Program-made: the position numbers and the translations under genes
Origin: Arthrobacter sp. PM3
GTDB lineage: Bacteria; Actinomycetota; Actinomycetes; Actinomycetales; Micrococcaceae
Length of the DNA: 64,000 nucleotides
NCBI RefSeq assembly: GCF_003352915.1
Contig: NZ_CP022314.1
Coordinates: forward strand, 1,121,915 to 1,185,914
Reading direction: 5' to 3'
Notes under the pieces: model-generated
What the model was told of the DNA's origin: nothing
The model's database searches: none
Seen by the model: only the letters and a program-made list of their open reading frames with translations
Shown: in pieces, positions 1 through 8,780 of the stretch
How positions within the stretch are numbered: position 1 is the first letter of the stretch
Layout: each line of letters starts with the position of its first letter

Positions 1-1
1 C

Positions 2-304
2 GAGGCCGGCTGCGACCTGATCACCATCACCCAGTACCTGCGCCCCTCCGAACGCCACCTCCCCGTGGACCGCTGGGTCAAACCCCAGGAATTCGTCGAC
101 CTCCAGCACGAAGCCGAAGAAATCGGCTTCCTCGGCGTCATGTCCGGCCCCCTCGTCCGCTCCTCCTACCGCGCCGGCCGGCTCTGGGCCACCGCCATGC
201 GCAAAAAAGGCCGCGACATCCCCGCCGAACTCGCCCACATCGCCGACGGCATCCAGGACTCCGGCACCACCCGCCAGGAAGCCAGCACCCTGCTCGCGGG
301 ATGA
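2..304 (+). CDS. lipA: Lipoyl synthase, C-terminal part (cut by window edge)
   Basis: This is the last 100 residues of a radical-SAM lipoyl synthase, which inserts two sulfurs into the octanoyl chain on lipoyl domains of 2-oxoacid dehydrogenases and GcvH. Visible are the family's closing segments: [15 protein letters not shown], the [10 protein letters not shown] stretch, and [18 protein letters not shown], whose Arg-Ser-Ser-Tyr-Arg is the conserved C-terminal motif. The CX3CX2C cluster lies upstream of the window. The frame opens at base 2 and ends at TGA 302-304. A lipoate ligase family gene at 20.8 kb may serve the same cofactor. Confidence 0.95.
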   Translation, partial: EAGCDLITITQYLRPSERHLPVDRWVKPQEFVDLQHEAEEIGFLGVMSGPLVRSSYRAGRLWATAMRKKGRDIPAELAHIADGIQDSGTTRQEASTLLAG

Positions 305-338
305 AACCGGCGTGAGGGGGTGCTGGTAGGGTCTGCGC

Positions 339-1733
339 ATGGATGAAATTTTGGGGAAGTTCGTCGACAATTTCGCACGCTTGGTGGAGCTGGCACAGTC
401 CGGGCGGCACCGGGTGCAGGCCGGGAATCAGCTTCTCACAACGCTCACCGAGCATTTGGGAGTCCCGGCGGAATCTGTGTCCGTCGTGGTGGAAGAGATA
501 CCGCCGCACCGGTTCGTGGACGCTGACATCCTCATGGCGGACCTCGCCGGCGAAGACCCCGGCTTCCGGCTGGCGGGGATCGGCGGCGGGGACCAGCGCC
601 ACCATCAGTCGCTGAGCGACATGCTGCAGCAGTCCTTGATGTATCCGCACTTCCCCCTGGCCCAGCCCGACTACACGAACCTGGCTGTCGGTCCGGACGA
701 GCAGCGGCAAGCCGTGGCGCTGGGACTCTGGCTGTTCAGCCACGAAGGAAGCCCGATCGGGGTGCTGCAAAGGGATGCCATTCCCCGGTACGGCCGGCAG
801 GTTGCGTCGCTTGAAGTCCTGGCCGGCAGCACGGACAACGCCGCGCGCTTCCTCTCCGAGTTCCGACGGCGGATGCAGCACCGAAGCGTACTCAAGGGTC
901 AGGTCATTTCGCTCGTGATGGGCGAGTACGGTCCCAGCGCCGCCGGGATAACCTTCCACGCCCGCCCCACCTTGGCAGGGGACGCCGTCGTATTTCCCGC
1001 TGGTCTCCTTACCAAGGTGACTGACCACGTTGTGGGAATCGCTGAGCACCGGGAGTCCATCAAGAGACACGGCCAGCACCTCAAGCGCGGGATCCTGCTC
1101 TACGGCAAACCGGGGACCGGCAAGACGCACACCGTACGGTACCTGCTGGGCCGGAGCGACGGCGTCACTGCGATCCTCCTGTCAGGAGGATCGCTCGCCC
1201 GGATCTCGGAGGCCGCGGCCATGGCCCGGGCCCTCCAGCCCTCCATCGTCGTTCTCGAGGACTGTGACCTCATCGCCGAGGACCGGAGCTTTGGTCACGG
1301 TCCCCAGCCCCTGCTCTTTGAGGTGCTCGATGCCATGGATGGTCTGGCCAGCGACGCCGACGTCGCGTTCATCCTCACCACCAACCGCGTGGACATGCTG
1401 GAACGCGCCTTGGCGCAGCGTCCCGGGCGCGTGGACCTTGCCGTGGAGATTCCCCTCCCGGCCCTGCCGGAGCGTGTCTCCTTAATCAAGTTGTACGCCC
1501 GCGACGTTCCGTTCAGCCCTGACGCGGTTGAGGCTGCGGCTGCGCGCACCGAGGGGACCACCGCCTCGTTCGCACGCGAACTCGTCCGCAGGGCGGTCGT
1601 GGCCGCAGCACTGGAAGGCGTTTCGGTTGCCGACAGGCATCTGGGTGTGGCGGTCGAAGACCTCATGGCCGACGGTGCGGCCCTGAACCGGAGCCTTCTC
1701 GGAAGCGGCACGGACGGCGTACCCTCGAAATGA
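339..1733 (+). CDS. AAA-family ATPase with uncharacterised N-terminal half
   Basis: 464 aa. The C-terminal half is a classic AAA module: Walker A GKPGTGKT at residues 256-263, Walker B IVVLEDCDLI near 305, sensor-like TTNRVD near 350 and arginine-finger motif RPGRVD near 363, followed by a small helical lid. The first ~230 residues resemble no family I can name and carry no membrane segment. ATG 339 follows a weak GGTAGGG. It lies 34 bp after lipA, same strand, but nothing links the functions. AAA proteins of this build remodel or unfold partner proteins; the partner is unknown. Confidence 0.8.
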   Translation: MDEILGKFVDNFARLVELAQSGRHRVQAGNQLLTTLTEHLGVPAESVSVVVEEIPPHRFVDADILMADLAGEDPGFRLAGIGGGDQRHHQSLSDMLQQSLMYPHFPLAQPDYTNLAVGPDEQRQAVALGLWLFSHEGSPIGVLQRDAIPRYGRQVASLEVLAGSTDNAARFLSEFRRRMQHRSVLKGQVISLVMGEYGPSAAGITFHARPTLAGDAVVFPAGLLTKVTDHVVGIAEHRESIKRHGQHLKRGILLYGKPGTGKTHTVRYLLGRSDGVTAILLSGGSLARISEAAAMARALQPSIVVLEDCDLIAEDRSFGHGPQPLLFEVLDAMDGLASDADVAFILTTNRVDMLERALAQRPGRVDLAVEIPLPALPERVSLIKLYARDVPFSPDAVEAAAARTEGTTASFARELVRRAVVAAALEGVSVADRHLGVAVEDLMADGAALNRSLLGSGTDGVPSK

Positions 1734-1777
1734 TCCCGTCGTCGGGGCGATGACGGGCGGCAGGGAAAGAGCACGGC

Positions 1778-2401
1778 ATGGGGCTGATCCATATTGACCT
1801 GTTCACTACTCTCGACGGCGTCGCGCAGGCGCCCGGCGGCCCGGACGAGGACGCCGGGAACGGGTTCGCCTTCGGCGGCTGGCAGGCGCCGCTCTTCGAC
1901 GACGTCGTCGGCGGGCAGGTCGAATCCGGGATGGCGGGAATGGACGCGCTGCTGCTGGGGCGCCGCACTTACGACATCTTCGCCTCCTACTGGCCGCACC
2001 AGGACGGGAACATTGCGCGCCTATTCAACCGCATCCCGAAGTACGTGGCCTCCCGCCAGGCACCCGGCCTCGACTGGGCCGACTCGACTCTGCTCGGTCC
2101 CGATGTCGTCGCTTCCGTGCGTGCACTGCGCAACCGGCACGAGCACATCCATGTGATCGGCAGTCTCGACTTCGCGCAGACCCTGTTCGCCGAGCGGCTC
2201 TTTGACCGGCTCACCCTGTGGGTCTATCCGATCCTCCTCGGCAGTGGAAAGAAGGTCTTCGCCGACGGGGTGGTTCCGACAAACCTCAGACTTATCGAAC
2301 CTGTCATCGCCTCACCGAAGGGCGCCGTGATGCAGCGCTACGCACTCGCCGAAGGCACGCCCGGCGTCGGCGACATGTCAGCCGCCGTCCAGGACGGCTG
2401 A
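1778..2401 (+). CDS. Dihydrofolate reductase / RibD C-terminal family protein
   Basis: 207 aa, cytosolic. It begins with IHIDLFTTLDGVAQAPGG, the typical opening strand and Asp-Gly-Val turn of the RibD C-terminal (NADPH-dependent reductase) fold, then LLLGRRTYDIFASYW and the dinucleotide-binding-type stretch HVIGSLDFAQTLF, ending with LWVYPILLGSGKKVF. These small proteins are usually annotated as DHFR-family but their substrates are mostly unknown. A second, more distant member of the family sits at 44.2 kb next to hipBA. Start ATG 1778 is preceded by GGGAAAGAG. Confidence 0.85.
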   Translation: MGLIHIDLFTTLDGVAQAPGGPDEDAGNGFAFGGWQAPLFDDVVGGQVESGMAGMDALLLGRRTYDIFASYWPHQDGNIARLFNRIPKYVASRQAPGLDWADSTLLGPDVVASVRALRNRHEHIHVIGSLDFAQTLFAERLFDRLTLWVYPILLGSGKKVFADGVVPTNLRLIEPVIASPKGAVMQRYALAEGTPGVGDMSAAVQDG

Positions 2402-2417
2402 GCCGGGACTCCCGCCC

Positions 2418-5171
2418 TCAGTTCTGCCGCCGGGCGGCGCGTCCCGCCGCACCAACCCGTTCACTCATGATGCTGCGAACGAGCCGGAACCCTTCGCCCA
2501 GCGACAGGTCCGGCAGGTATGCGCGGGTGAGGGCATTGGCGATCCCGGGCAGGGCCGCCGAGTCCGGATAGACCATGTAGAGAGGGACATAGCGGGGGTG
2601 GAACTTGGTCTTGAACGCCAACAGGGACCGGAACCCGTAGACGGGTTCCAGGGCGGAGCCCAGGCGATCCAGCAGCCGGTCCAGTCCGGCGGTCCCCGGC
2701 GCGAGTGCCGGGGTGCCGTCCGGCGGCGGGGCCGGCGTCACACGCGCCAGCGGCGCCCCGGAAAGGCTAATAAATTCGCAGCCCTCCTCCTTGAGGCTGG
2801 TTGCCGCGGAAGCAATCAGGAACTCGACGGCGGGCCGGAAGCCGGTGCTGCGCCTCCTCATGAAATCCAGGGTCCAGCCCACGATCCGGCTGTTCCGGTA
2901 GACCGGAAGCCACGAGGTGACCGCATGCACCTGTTGTTGGGCGTCAACGGCGAGCAGGCAGCGCACTTCGGGGTCGTTCAGTTCGTCGATGCCGCCCAGG
3001 GTAAACCCCATTTCCGGCATCTTGCGGTCCGCGACCCATTCTTCGGAGATGGCCAGGATCTGGGTTTGGATGCCCAGGCCGGCGGTGGGATACCTGACCC
3101 ATTCGGCACGGATTCCGGCTTTGGCCGCGTTGTTCAAGGCCGTGCGGACGTCCTGGAACCTCTTGCCGGTGAACGACAGGGTGTCCAGGGGCAGGACGGT
3201 CTCCTGGGCCACTTGGACAGAGTCCCAGCCCAGGCCGGAGGCGGCATCCCGGACGTCCGCTGACACGGAGTAGAAACATGGCGTCCACCCGTGGGACCTG
3301 GAGAAGCCATAGAACTCCTCCACTGCCGCAGCCGTCAGGCTCTTGGGTCCGACGGGTCCGCCGGCCGTCAGGGCGATGCCCGCAATCACGCGGTAAGCGA
3401 CAAAACTCCGTTCGTCGCGGGAGAACCAGTACGTGTTCCCGGTCCACATGGTCATCCAGGAGATCGAACTGCCTTCCTCGGAGGTGAGAATGGCCAGGGC
3501 CCGGTCCTTGTCATCGCCGTGCCTGGGATGCGTGGGACGGACGAACGATTTGAGCACCAGCACGCCTGTGACGGCCCAAAACACAATGCCGACACCCTCA
3601 TAGAGCAGGACTGCCAGGGTGCTCTCGGGGAAGAAGGCCGGCGGAACGTCCACTGTGAAGCCCAGGGGCAGGAACCGGTCCGGTGCGTCAGCCACCAGGT
3701 CGGCGAGCGCGGGCACCGGGGTGAACCCCGCTGAGAGGACCAACCCCGCCCCGATGTAGATCAGCCCCAGAACGACGGCCAGTCCCAAAACCTGCAGGCC
3801 CAGCCTGGTGTAGGTCCCGGGCGGTGCTGTGACGGGAAACAACCTCCGGCATGCCAGCAGCACGCCGAAGATCATGACAGGGACCAGAAGCGGGACCACA
3901 AGCGCCACCGGTTGGGTGCTGTGACCGGGCTGGCTCGCATCCACTAACTCCCCCGCGACCGTGTCCGGCCCTGCCGCCTGCAGCACCCCGACCAGGACGA
4001 CGAGCGCCAGCAAGGACAGCCCGGCCTGGACCACCAGTGCGGCGCCCCAGGCGAAGCGCCGGCCGCGCCGGAGACCCTCGGCGAGCAGGAGCAGCAGGAA
4101 CGACGGGACTATTGCCATGAAGATTGCGCCGGCCCCGGCCCTCAGTTGCAGATGGGCGGCCTCACAGTCCCGATGTTGGGCAGGGACCGCACAGATGGCC
4201 TGCAGCGCCTGGGGGTCCACGGGACGGATATCCGTGAACAGGTAGCGCAAAACGGAGAGCGGCCCGACGGCGTGCGGAGCCAGCCCGGCAACCACCGGAC
4301 CGACGGCCGATACGGCCACGAGCAGGGCCACCAGCACCCGGCCCTCGTGCCGTGAACTCACCGGACGCACGAGCCGGGGCCGGCGGCCCAGCAGAACAGG
4401 TCCCAGGAGCGCGCCCGCGGCTCCGGCCCCCAGCCGGGCGAGGTCGGCGAATCCCCCGTTGTAGAGGGCCAGGAGAATCAGGAGTCCGAAGAGTCCCAGG
4501 CGGAACCGCCGCCGCCACAAGGTGCCCATCGAAGCCGTGGCGGCCATGGCGGTCCCGCAGACGAAGGCGCTCGGGCCCAGGAAGAACGTTCCGCTCATTT
4601 CCCGGGCCCAGTCCCCCATCAGGGCCCGGGTGGCCACCCAGAATCCTTCGGCCGCGAGGAGTCCGGCGAGCTGGGTCAGAACGGCCGCGAGCGCGAACCT
4701 CTTGCTGCCCATCAGCCGTTCCAGCGGCAGGCAGGCCGCCAGCACCAGCGCGGTTCCCACCAAATAGCCCGGCAGGTCCCTGGCCCAGAAGGCTGCAGTC
4801 AGTGGCGTCCACCAGTGATTCGGCAACGACTGCGCCGTCATCGCCACCCCCGCCCTCCAGTGCGGCGCGGGCCCGGACATGATGCTTGAGCTCAGGACCC
4901 CCAATGTCCAGAAGGCGACGACGAACGCCACTGTGACGGGAGCCCCCCGCATCGCCGAGAGAAGCCAACGCACCGGCCTGCGGCGACTGAACCGCCTGGG
5001 CTCGGCAACGGGCGGCGACTCTGGCACGGCGAATCCTTTCAGGACCTCGGGACACTCACGGCAGGCCCATCCTGTCGCTTCCATTTGACCACTGACGTCA
5101 GGGCCGGCAAAGGAAGCGTCAGCCGGTGCGCCCCCGGCGTCGGCCCGGGGCGGGAACGATGCTGGCACCAC
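2418..5171 (-). CDS. MprF/LysX-type aminoacyl-lipid synthase (DUF2156) with rhomboid-like membrane domain
   Basis: 917 aa. The N-terminal ~550 residues are polytopic membrane sequence; the region around GPSAFVCG resembles the rhomboid fold, but the conserved catalytic His segment is replaced by NGGFADLARLGAGAAG, so protease activity is unlikely. The C-terminal third (from about residue 560: RALAILTSEEGSSISWMTMW... to the end) is the GNAT-like LPG synthase domain that transfers an amino acid from aminoacyl-tRNA to phosphatidylglycerol or diacylglycerol, lowering surface charge. Start GTG 5171 follows GGGAG at 5 nt; an internal ATG at 5084 lacks a ribosome site. Divergent from an esterase at 5300, a pairing known for alanyl-lipid synthesis and turnover in corynebacteria. 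Lysine versus alanine cannot be decided here. Confidence 0.8.
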   Translation of the reverse strand: MVPASFPPRADAGGAPADASFAGPDVSGQMEATGWACRECPEVLKGFAVPESPPVAEPRRFSRRRPVRWLLSAMRGAPVTVAFVVAFWTLGVLSSSIMSGPAPHWRAGVAMTAQSLPNHWWTPLTAAFWARDLPGYLVGTALVLAACLPLERLMGSKRFALAAVLTQLAGLLAAEGFWVATRALMGDWAREMSGTFFLGPSAFVCGTAMAATASMGTLWRRRFRLGLFGLLILLALYNGGFADLARLGAGAAGALLGPVLLGRRPRLVRPVSSRHEGRVLVALLVAVSAVGPVVAGLAPHAVGPLSVLRYLFTDIRPVDPQALQAICAVPAQHRDCEAAHLQLRAGAGAIFMAIVPSFLLLLLAEGLRRGRRFAWGAALVVQAGLSLLALVVLVGVLQAAGPDTVAGELVDASQPGHSTQPVALVVPLLVPVMIFGVLLACRRLFPVTAPPGTYTRLGLQVLGLAVVLGLIYIGAGLVLSAGFTPVPALADLVADAPDRFLPLGFTVDVPPAFFPESTLAVLLYEGVGIVFWAVTGVLVLKSFVRPTHPRHGDDKDRALAILTSEEGSSISWMTMWTGNTYWFSRDERSFVAYRVIAGIALTAGGPVGPKSLTAAAVEEFYGFSRSHGWTPCFYSVSADVRDAASGLGWDSVQVAQETVLPLDTLSFTGKRFQDVRTALNNAAKAGIRAEWVRYPTAGLGIQTQILAISEEWVADRKMPEMGFTLGGIDELNDPEVRCLLAVDAQQQVHAVTSWLPVYRNSRIVGWTLDFMRRRSTGFRPAVEFLIASAATSLKEEGCEFISLSGAPLARVTPAPPPDGTPALAPGTAGLDRLLDRLGSALEPVYGFRSLLAFKTKFHPRYVPLYMVYPDSAALPGIANALTRAYLPDLSLGEGFRLVRSIMSERVGAAGRAARRQN

Positions 5172-5299
5172 TCAAACTCCCAGCTTCGGCTACGGCTGGC
5201 GTGCTATAAAAGCCCCGGATGCGCCTGCAATTTACTGCTGGCGCCGTCGGGCCCGGCGGAGCGCCGGCAGTACGCCAATCGCGGACAGGAGGAAACACG
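5172..5299. promoter_or_regulatory. Divergent promoter region, aminoacyl-lipid synthase / esterase
   Basis: The 128 bp between two divergent start codons must hold promoters for at least one of the genes. A TATAAA hexamer at 5205-5210 on the plus strand is the best -10 candidate for the esterase; no convincing -35 partner was found. The esterase start GTG 5300 follows AGGAGGAAACAC, a strong ribosome binding site that fixes that start. Confidence 0.4.
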
Positions 5300-6682
5300 G
5301 TGGGGCCCCTCCTTGATTTCAGCGTCACTGATCAGGCGTTGCTCTTTTCCTTCTATGCCCTGTCCGCCATGGCGGTCCTCTTCCTGTTCCTGCGTGCCGG
5401 GTTGCTGCCACGCCCTGCCCGGAAGCGGCCCCAGGCCGGCGAAGCCGGCGACCCGGCACCGCAGCCACCGCAGTCACCGCAACTGCCCGGACGGCGGAGG
5501 TGGATCGTCACGGCGGCCCTCGCCGCGGCTGCCGGGGCCCTGGCCGGCGCCGTGGCTCTAGTCGTCTGCGAGATGCTGCTGAACGTCTTTGGCCTGCCGC
5601 TGGACCCTGACACCCGGGTCTGGGTGATCTGCGCGTTCGCCGGCCTCGGCCTTGCTCTCGTGAGCCTCTGGCGGTCCCGGTGGTGGCGGAAGGCGGCCGC
5701 CGTCGTCGCCTCCCTGCTTTTCGTTGCGACGGCAGCGCTCGGGATCAACGCCGGATACGGCCTGAACCCGACGCTGGGTGCCATGTTGGGCATCAACCAG
5801 GCCAAGCACTTGACGCTGCCTAAACTGAACCCGGCGGCGCAAACCCAAACCGCAACAGTCCTCTGGAAGAGCTGGACGCCGCCTGCCGGAATGCCGGACG
5901 CCGGGCAAGGCGGATCAGTCACCATTCCGGCTGATGCCTCAGGCTTCCACGCCCGGGACGCCTTCCTCTACCTGCCGCCCGCCGCGCTGGTGGACAACCC
6001 TCCGCCGCTGCCGATCATCATCATGATGATGGGGCAGCCGGGCGGGCCCGAACAGAGCAAAACCGCCGTCCAGGAACTCGACAGCTTTGCCCGGCAAAAC
6101 CACGGGCTGGCGCCGCTGCTCCTCACGGTGGATCAGCTGGGCAATCCCTACAAGAATCCGGTCTGCGTCGACTCCGCCAAGGGCAACGTCTACACCTACG
6201 TCACTACCGACGTCGTCAACTACATCCGCAAGAACCTCAACGTGGCCAGTGACCGGACGCAGTGGGCCGTGGCCGGATACTCCAACGGCGGCGAATGCGC
6301 TCTCTCGTTCGCGGCCAAGCGGCCGGAGATTTTCGGCTCGCTCCTGGACATCTCGGGCGAGCTGGAACCCGTGGACGGCACCGCCGCGAACACGGTGAAG
6401 ACCGTTTTCGGCGGCAACCAGGCCGCGTTCACCGCGGAGAAGCCCGCAACGATCCTCAAGGCCCACAAGTACACCGATGAGCTCGCCATCTTCACCAGCG
6501 GGGCCCTTGACTCGAAGTACGGGCCGCAGAGCGCGTGGGCCGAAAAGGACGCGAAGGCCGCAGGCATGACAACCTACCGGTTCGTTGGGCCCGGGATCGG
6601 ACATCGCGGGGACGCTGTGGGCTATGGCCTTCATGCCGGGCTGCCGCTGCTGTTCCAGAGATTCGGACTCGCCCCGTCCTGA
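5300..6682 (+). CDS. Membrane-anchored alpha/beta-hydrolase esterase
   Basis: 460 aa from GTG 5300, chosen because AGGAGGA lies 7 nt upstream; earlier in-frame codons back to 5219 have no such site. About four N-terminal membrane helices (residues ~10-30, 80-105, 115-135, 140-160) hold the enzyme at the outer face of the membrane. The extracytoplasmic domain is of the esterase D/antigen 85 type: nucleophile elbow GYSNGG with Ser328, late Asp in FTSGALDSKYG and His in GPGIGHRGDAVGY. Its divergent partner is an aminoacyl-lipid synthase, so hydrolysis of aminoacylated lipids is a reasonable role; this is inferred from context. Confidence 0.78.
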   Translation: MGPLLDFSVTDQALLFSFYALSAMAVLFLFLRAGLLPRPARKRPQAGEAGDPAPQPPQSPQLPGRRRWIVTAALAAAAGALAGAVALVVCEMLLNVFGLPLDPDTRVWVICAFAGLGLALVSLWRSRWWRKAAAVVASLLFVATAALGINAGYGLNPTLGAMLGINQAKHLTLPKLNPAAQTQTATVLWKSWTPPAGMPDAGQGGSVTIPADASGFHARDAFLYLPPAALVDNPPPLPIIIMMMGQPGGPEQSKTAVQELDSFARQNHGLAPLLLTVDQLGNPYKNPVCVDSAKGNVYTYVTTDVVNYIRKNLNVASDRTQWAVAGYSNGGECALSFAAKRPEIFGSLLDISGELEPVDGTAANTVKTVFGGNQAAFTAEKPATILKAHKYTDELAIFTSGALDSKYGPQSAWAEKDAKAAGMTTYRFVGPGIGHRGDAVGYGLHAGLPLLFQRFGLAPS

Positions 6683-6751
6683 ATATCCCCGTCACGAGTG
6701 CCGCCCCTCTTTCCTGACCATCATGTATTCCCACCACCTGATTGGAACCCC

Positions 6752-7450
6752 ATGTCTGTGCCAATCCTGGCTGCCCAGGGCCTCACCAAGACCTACGGGC
6801 GCGGGCCCGACCGCTTCGACGCCCTCAAGGGTGTCACCCTGGAGATCGACCACGGCGAGTCCGTGGCGATCGTGGGGAAGAGCGGCTCCGGCAAATCCAC
6901 GCTGATGCATATCCTTGCGCTCCTGGACAGCCCGGCCGGCGGGCAGCTCCACGTCAACGGGACTGACGCGAAGACCCTGAGCGGCCGCAGGCTCAACGCG
7001 CTGCGGAACACGATGTTCGGTTTCGTGTTCCAGCAGTTCTTCCTCAACCCGGGTTCCAGCGTGCTGGAGAACGTCGTCCTTCCCCTCAAGATCGCCGGCG
7101 TCGGCAGCCGGGAACGGCGCACCCGCGGAATGGCCGTCCTGGACCAACTCGAACTGGGCGACAAGGCGCGCAACAAGGCCGCCAACCTGTCCGGCGGCCA
7201 GAAGCAACGGGTCGTGATCGCGCGGGCCCTGATCAACAATCCCCAGGTCCTGTTCGCTGACGAGCCCACCGGCAACCTCGACACGTCCACAGGGCGCATC
7301 GTCGAGGACATCCTGTTCGACCTCAATGCCAACCACGGCATCACGCTGATCACCGTGACCCACGACCACGACCTCGCCGCCCGCTTCAACCGCCGTCTCT
7401 ATATCCGCGACGGCCTGCTGATCAACACCGACGAGGAGCACGCGGCATGA
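6752..7450 (+). CDS. ABC transporter ATP-binding protein (MacB/LolD type)
   Basis: 232 aa from ATG 6752. All nucleotide-binding motifs are intact: Walker A GKSGSGKST, Q-loop VFQQFFL, signature LSGGQKQR, Walker B VLFADEPTG, D-loop NLDTSTG and switch His in VTVTHDHDLA. The LDSPAGGQLHVNG stretch and overall size match the MacB/LolD/FtsE clade, which drives mechanotransmission rather than bulk transport. An upstream in-frame ATG at 6698 would add 18 residues unlike the family. The stop overlaps the permease start by ATGA, so the two are translationally coupled. Confidence 0.93.
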   Translation: MSVPILAAQGLTKTYGRGPDRFDALKGVTLEIDHGESVAIVGKSGSGKSTLMHILALLDSPAGGQLHVNGTDAKTLSGRRLNALRNTMFGFVFQQFFLNPGSSVLENVVLPLKIAGVGSRERRTRGMAVLDQLELGDKARNKAANLSGGQKQRVVIARALINNPQVLFADEPTGNLDTSTGRIVEDILFDLNANHGITLITVTHDHDLAARFNRRLYIRDGLLINTDEEHAA

Positions 7451-8733
7451 ACCCGCTCGAAATCCTGAAGACCGCCATGGCGAACAGCTTCCGCAGCAAG
7501 TTGCGCACGCTGCTGACCATCCTGGCGATCTTCGTCGGCGCATTCACCCTGACCATCACCAATGGCCTGGGCACCGGCATCTCCAACTACATCGACAACC
7601 AGGTGGCCGCCGTCGGTTCCAGCAACTCCTTCACCGTCAGCAAAACCGACACCAGCGGCAACCCCGGCTCCGGGCCACGGAAATACGACGGCAGCACCAG
7701 GGTCCTCGCGGCCGGCGGCCGGCCGGGGTCAACCCAGCCGGCCTTGGGGCAGGCCGACCTGAACACGATCGGCGCCATCCCGGGCATCACCGGCGTCACC
7801 CCGGTGACCCGGCTCAGCCCGGACTTCATCCAGTGGAACGACCACGACAAGTACCAACTGTCGGTCAGCCCCCTGGCCGGCGCCCAGCCCCAGCTCGCGG
7901 CCGGTGCTCCCCTGGACGATTCCGGAACCGAGCCGCAGCTGATCCTTCCCTCCAGCTACGTGGGCCCGCTCGGCTTCGCGGACAACAACCAGGCCGTCGG
8001 CCAGGACACCACCATCGGTATCACCGACGCCACCGGAACACCGCACGCCATCACCGCCCGCATCACCGGCGTCGAACAGAGCGCCCTCCTCGGCGGCGGA
8101 GGTGCCTTCATCAATAAATCCCTCTCAACCGCACTTGCCGATGCCCAGGGCACCGGCGCACCGGCCGCGTCAAAATCGGTCTGGGCGAGTGCGACCGCCA
8201 CCTTCGCGCCGTCCACCACCGCCGAGATCAACGACATAAAAGGCAAGCTCGCCGCTGCCGGCTACACCGCCCAGACCCTCGATGACCGGATCGGCACCGT
8301 CAGGACCGTCATCAACGGGATCATCGGTGTTCTGGACGCCTTCGCCGTCATCGCCCTGGTCGCCGCCGGATTCGGGATCGTGAACACCCTGCTGATGTCC
8401 GTGCAGGAACGCACCCGGGAAATCGGCCTCATGAAGGCCATGGGCATGGGCAGCGGTTCCGTCTTCGCGCTCTTCAGCACCGAAGCGGCGTTCATCGGCT
8501 TCCTGGGCAGCGCCATCGGTTCCGCCGCCGCAATCGGGCTCGGCACCGCTGTCAGCGGCGCCCTCGCCCGGGGACCGCTTAGCGATCTGGAAGGCCTGCA
8601 GATCCTCGCCTTCGCCCCCGGCACCGTGGCGGGCGTCATCGTCCTGGTCATGGCCATCGCCTTCATCGCCGGAACCCTCCCGGCCTGGCGTGCAGCGCGG
8701 CAAAACCCCATCGACGCCCTCCGCTACGAATAA
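7447..8733 (+). CDS. ABC transporter permease, FtsX/MacB-like
   Basis: 428 aa. One N-terminal membrane helix (residues ~20-40) is followed by a ~240-residue extracytoplasmic domain and three C-terminal helices, the MacB topology. The conserved cytoplasmic motif VQERTREIGLMKAMGMGSGSVF and the terminal WRAARQNPIDALRYE box are present. It starts inside the ATPase stop codon. The pair has no adaptor or regulator nearby; in Gram-positive bacteria such pairs export peptides or antibiotics, or move lipoproteins and envelope signals. Substrate unknown. Confidence 0.92.
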   Translation: MNPLEILKTAMANSFRSKLRTLLTILAIFVGAFTLTITNGLGTGISNYIDNQVAAVGSSNSFTVSKTDTSGNPGSGPRKYDGSTRVLAAGGRPGSTQPALGQADLNTIGAIPGITGVTPVTRLSPDFIQWNDHDKYQLSVSPLAGAQPQLAAGAPLDDSGTEPQLILPSSYVGPLGFADNNQAVGQDTTIGITDATGTPHAITARITGVEQSALLGGGGAFINKSLSTALADAQGTGAPAASKSVWASATATFAPSTTAEINDIKGKLAAAGYTAQTLDDRIGTVRTVINGIIGVLDAFAVIALVAAGFGIVNTLLMSVQERTREIGLMKAMGMGSGSVFALFSTEAAFIGFLGSAIGSAAAIGLGTAVSGALARGPLSDLEGLQILAFAPGTVAGVIVLVMAIAFIAGTLPAWRAARQNPIDALRYE

Positions 8734-8780
8734 TGCGCCTTCGTCGCCCCCGACGTCTTCACGATCCAGGGACGAGGCTC

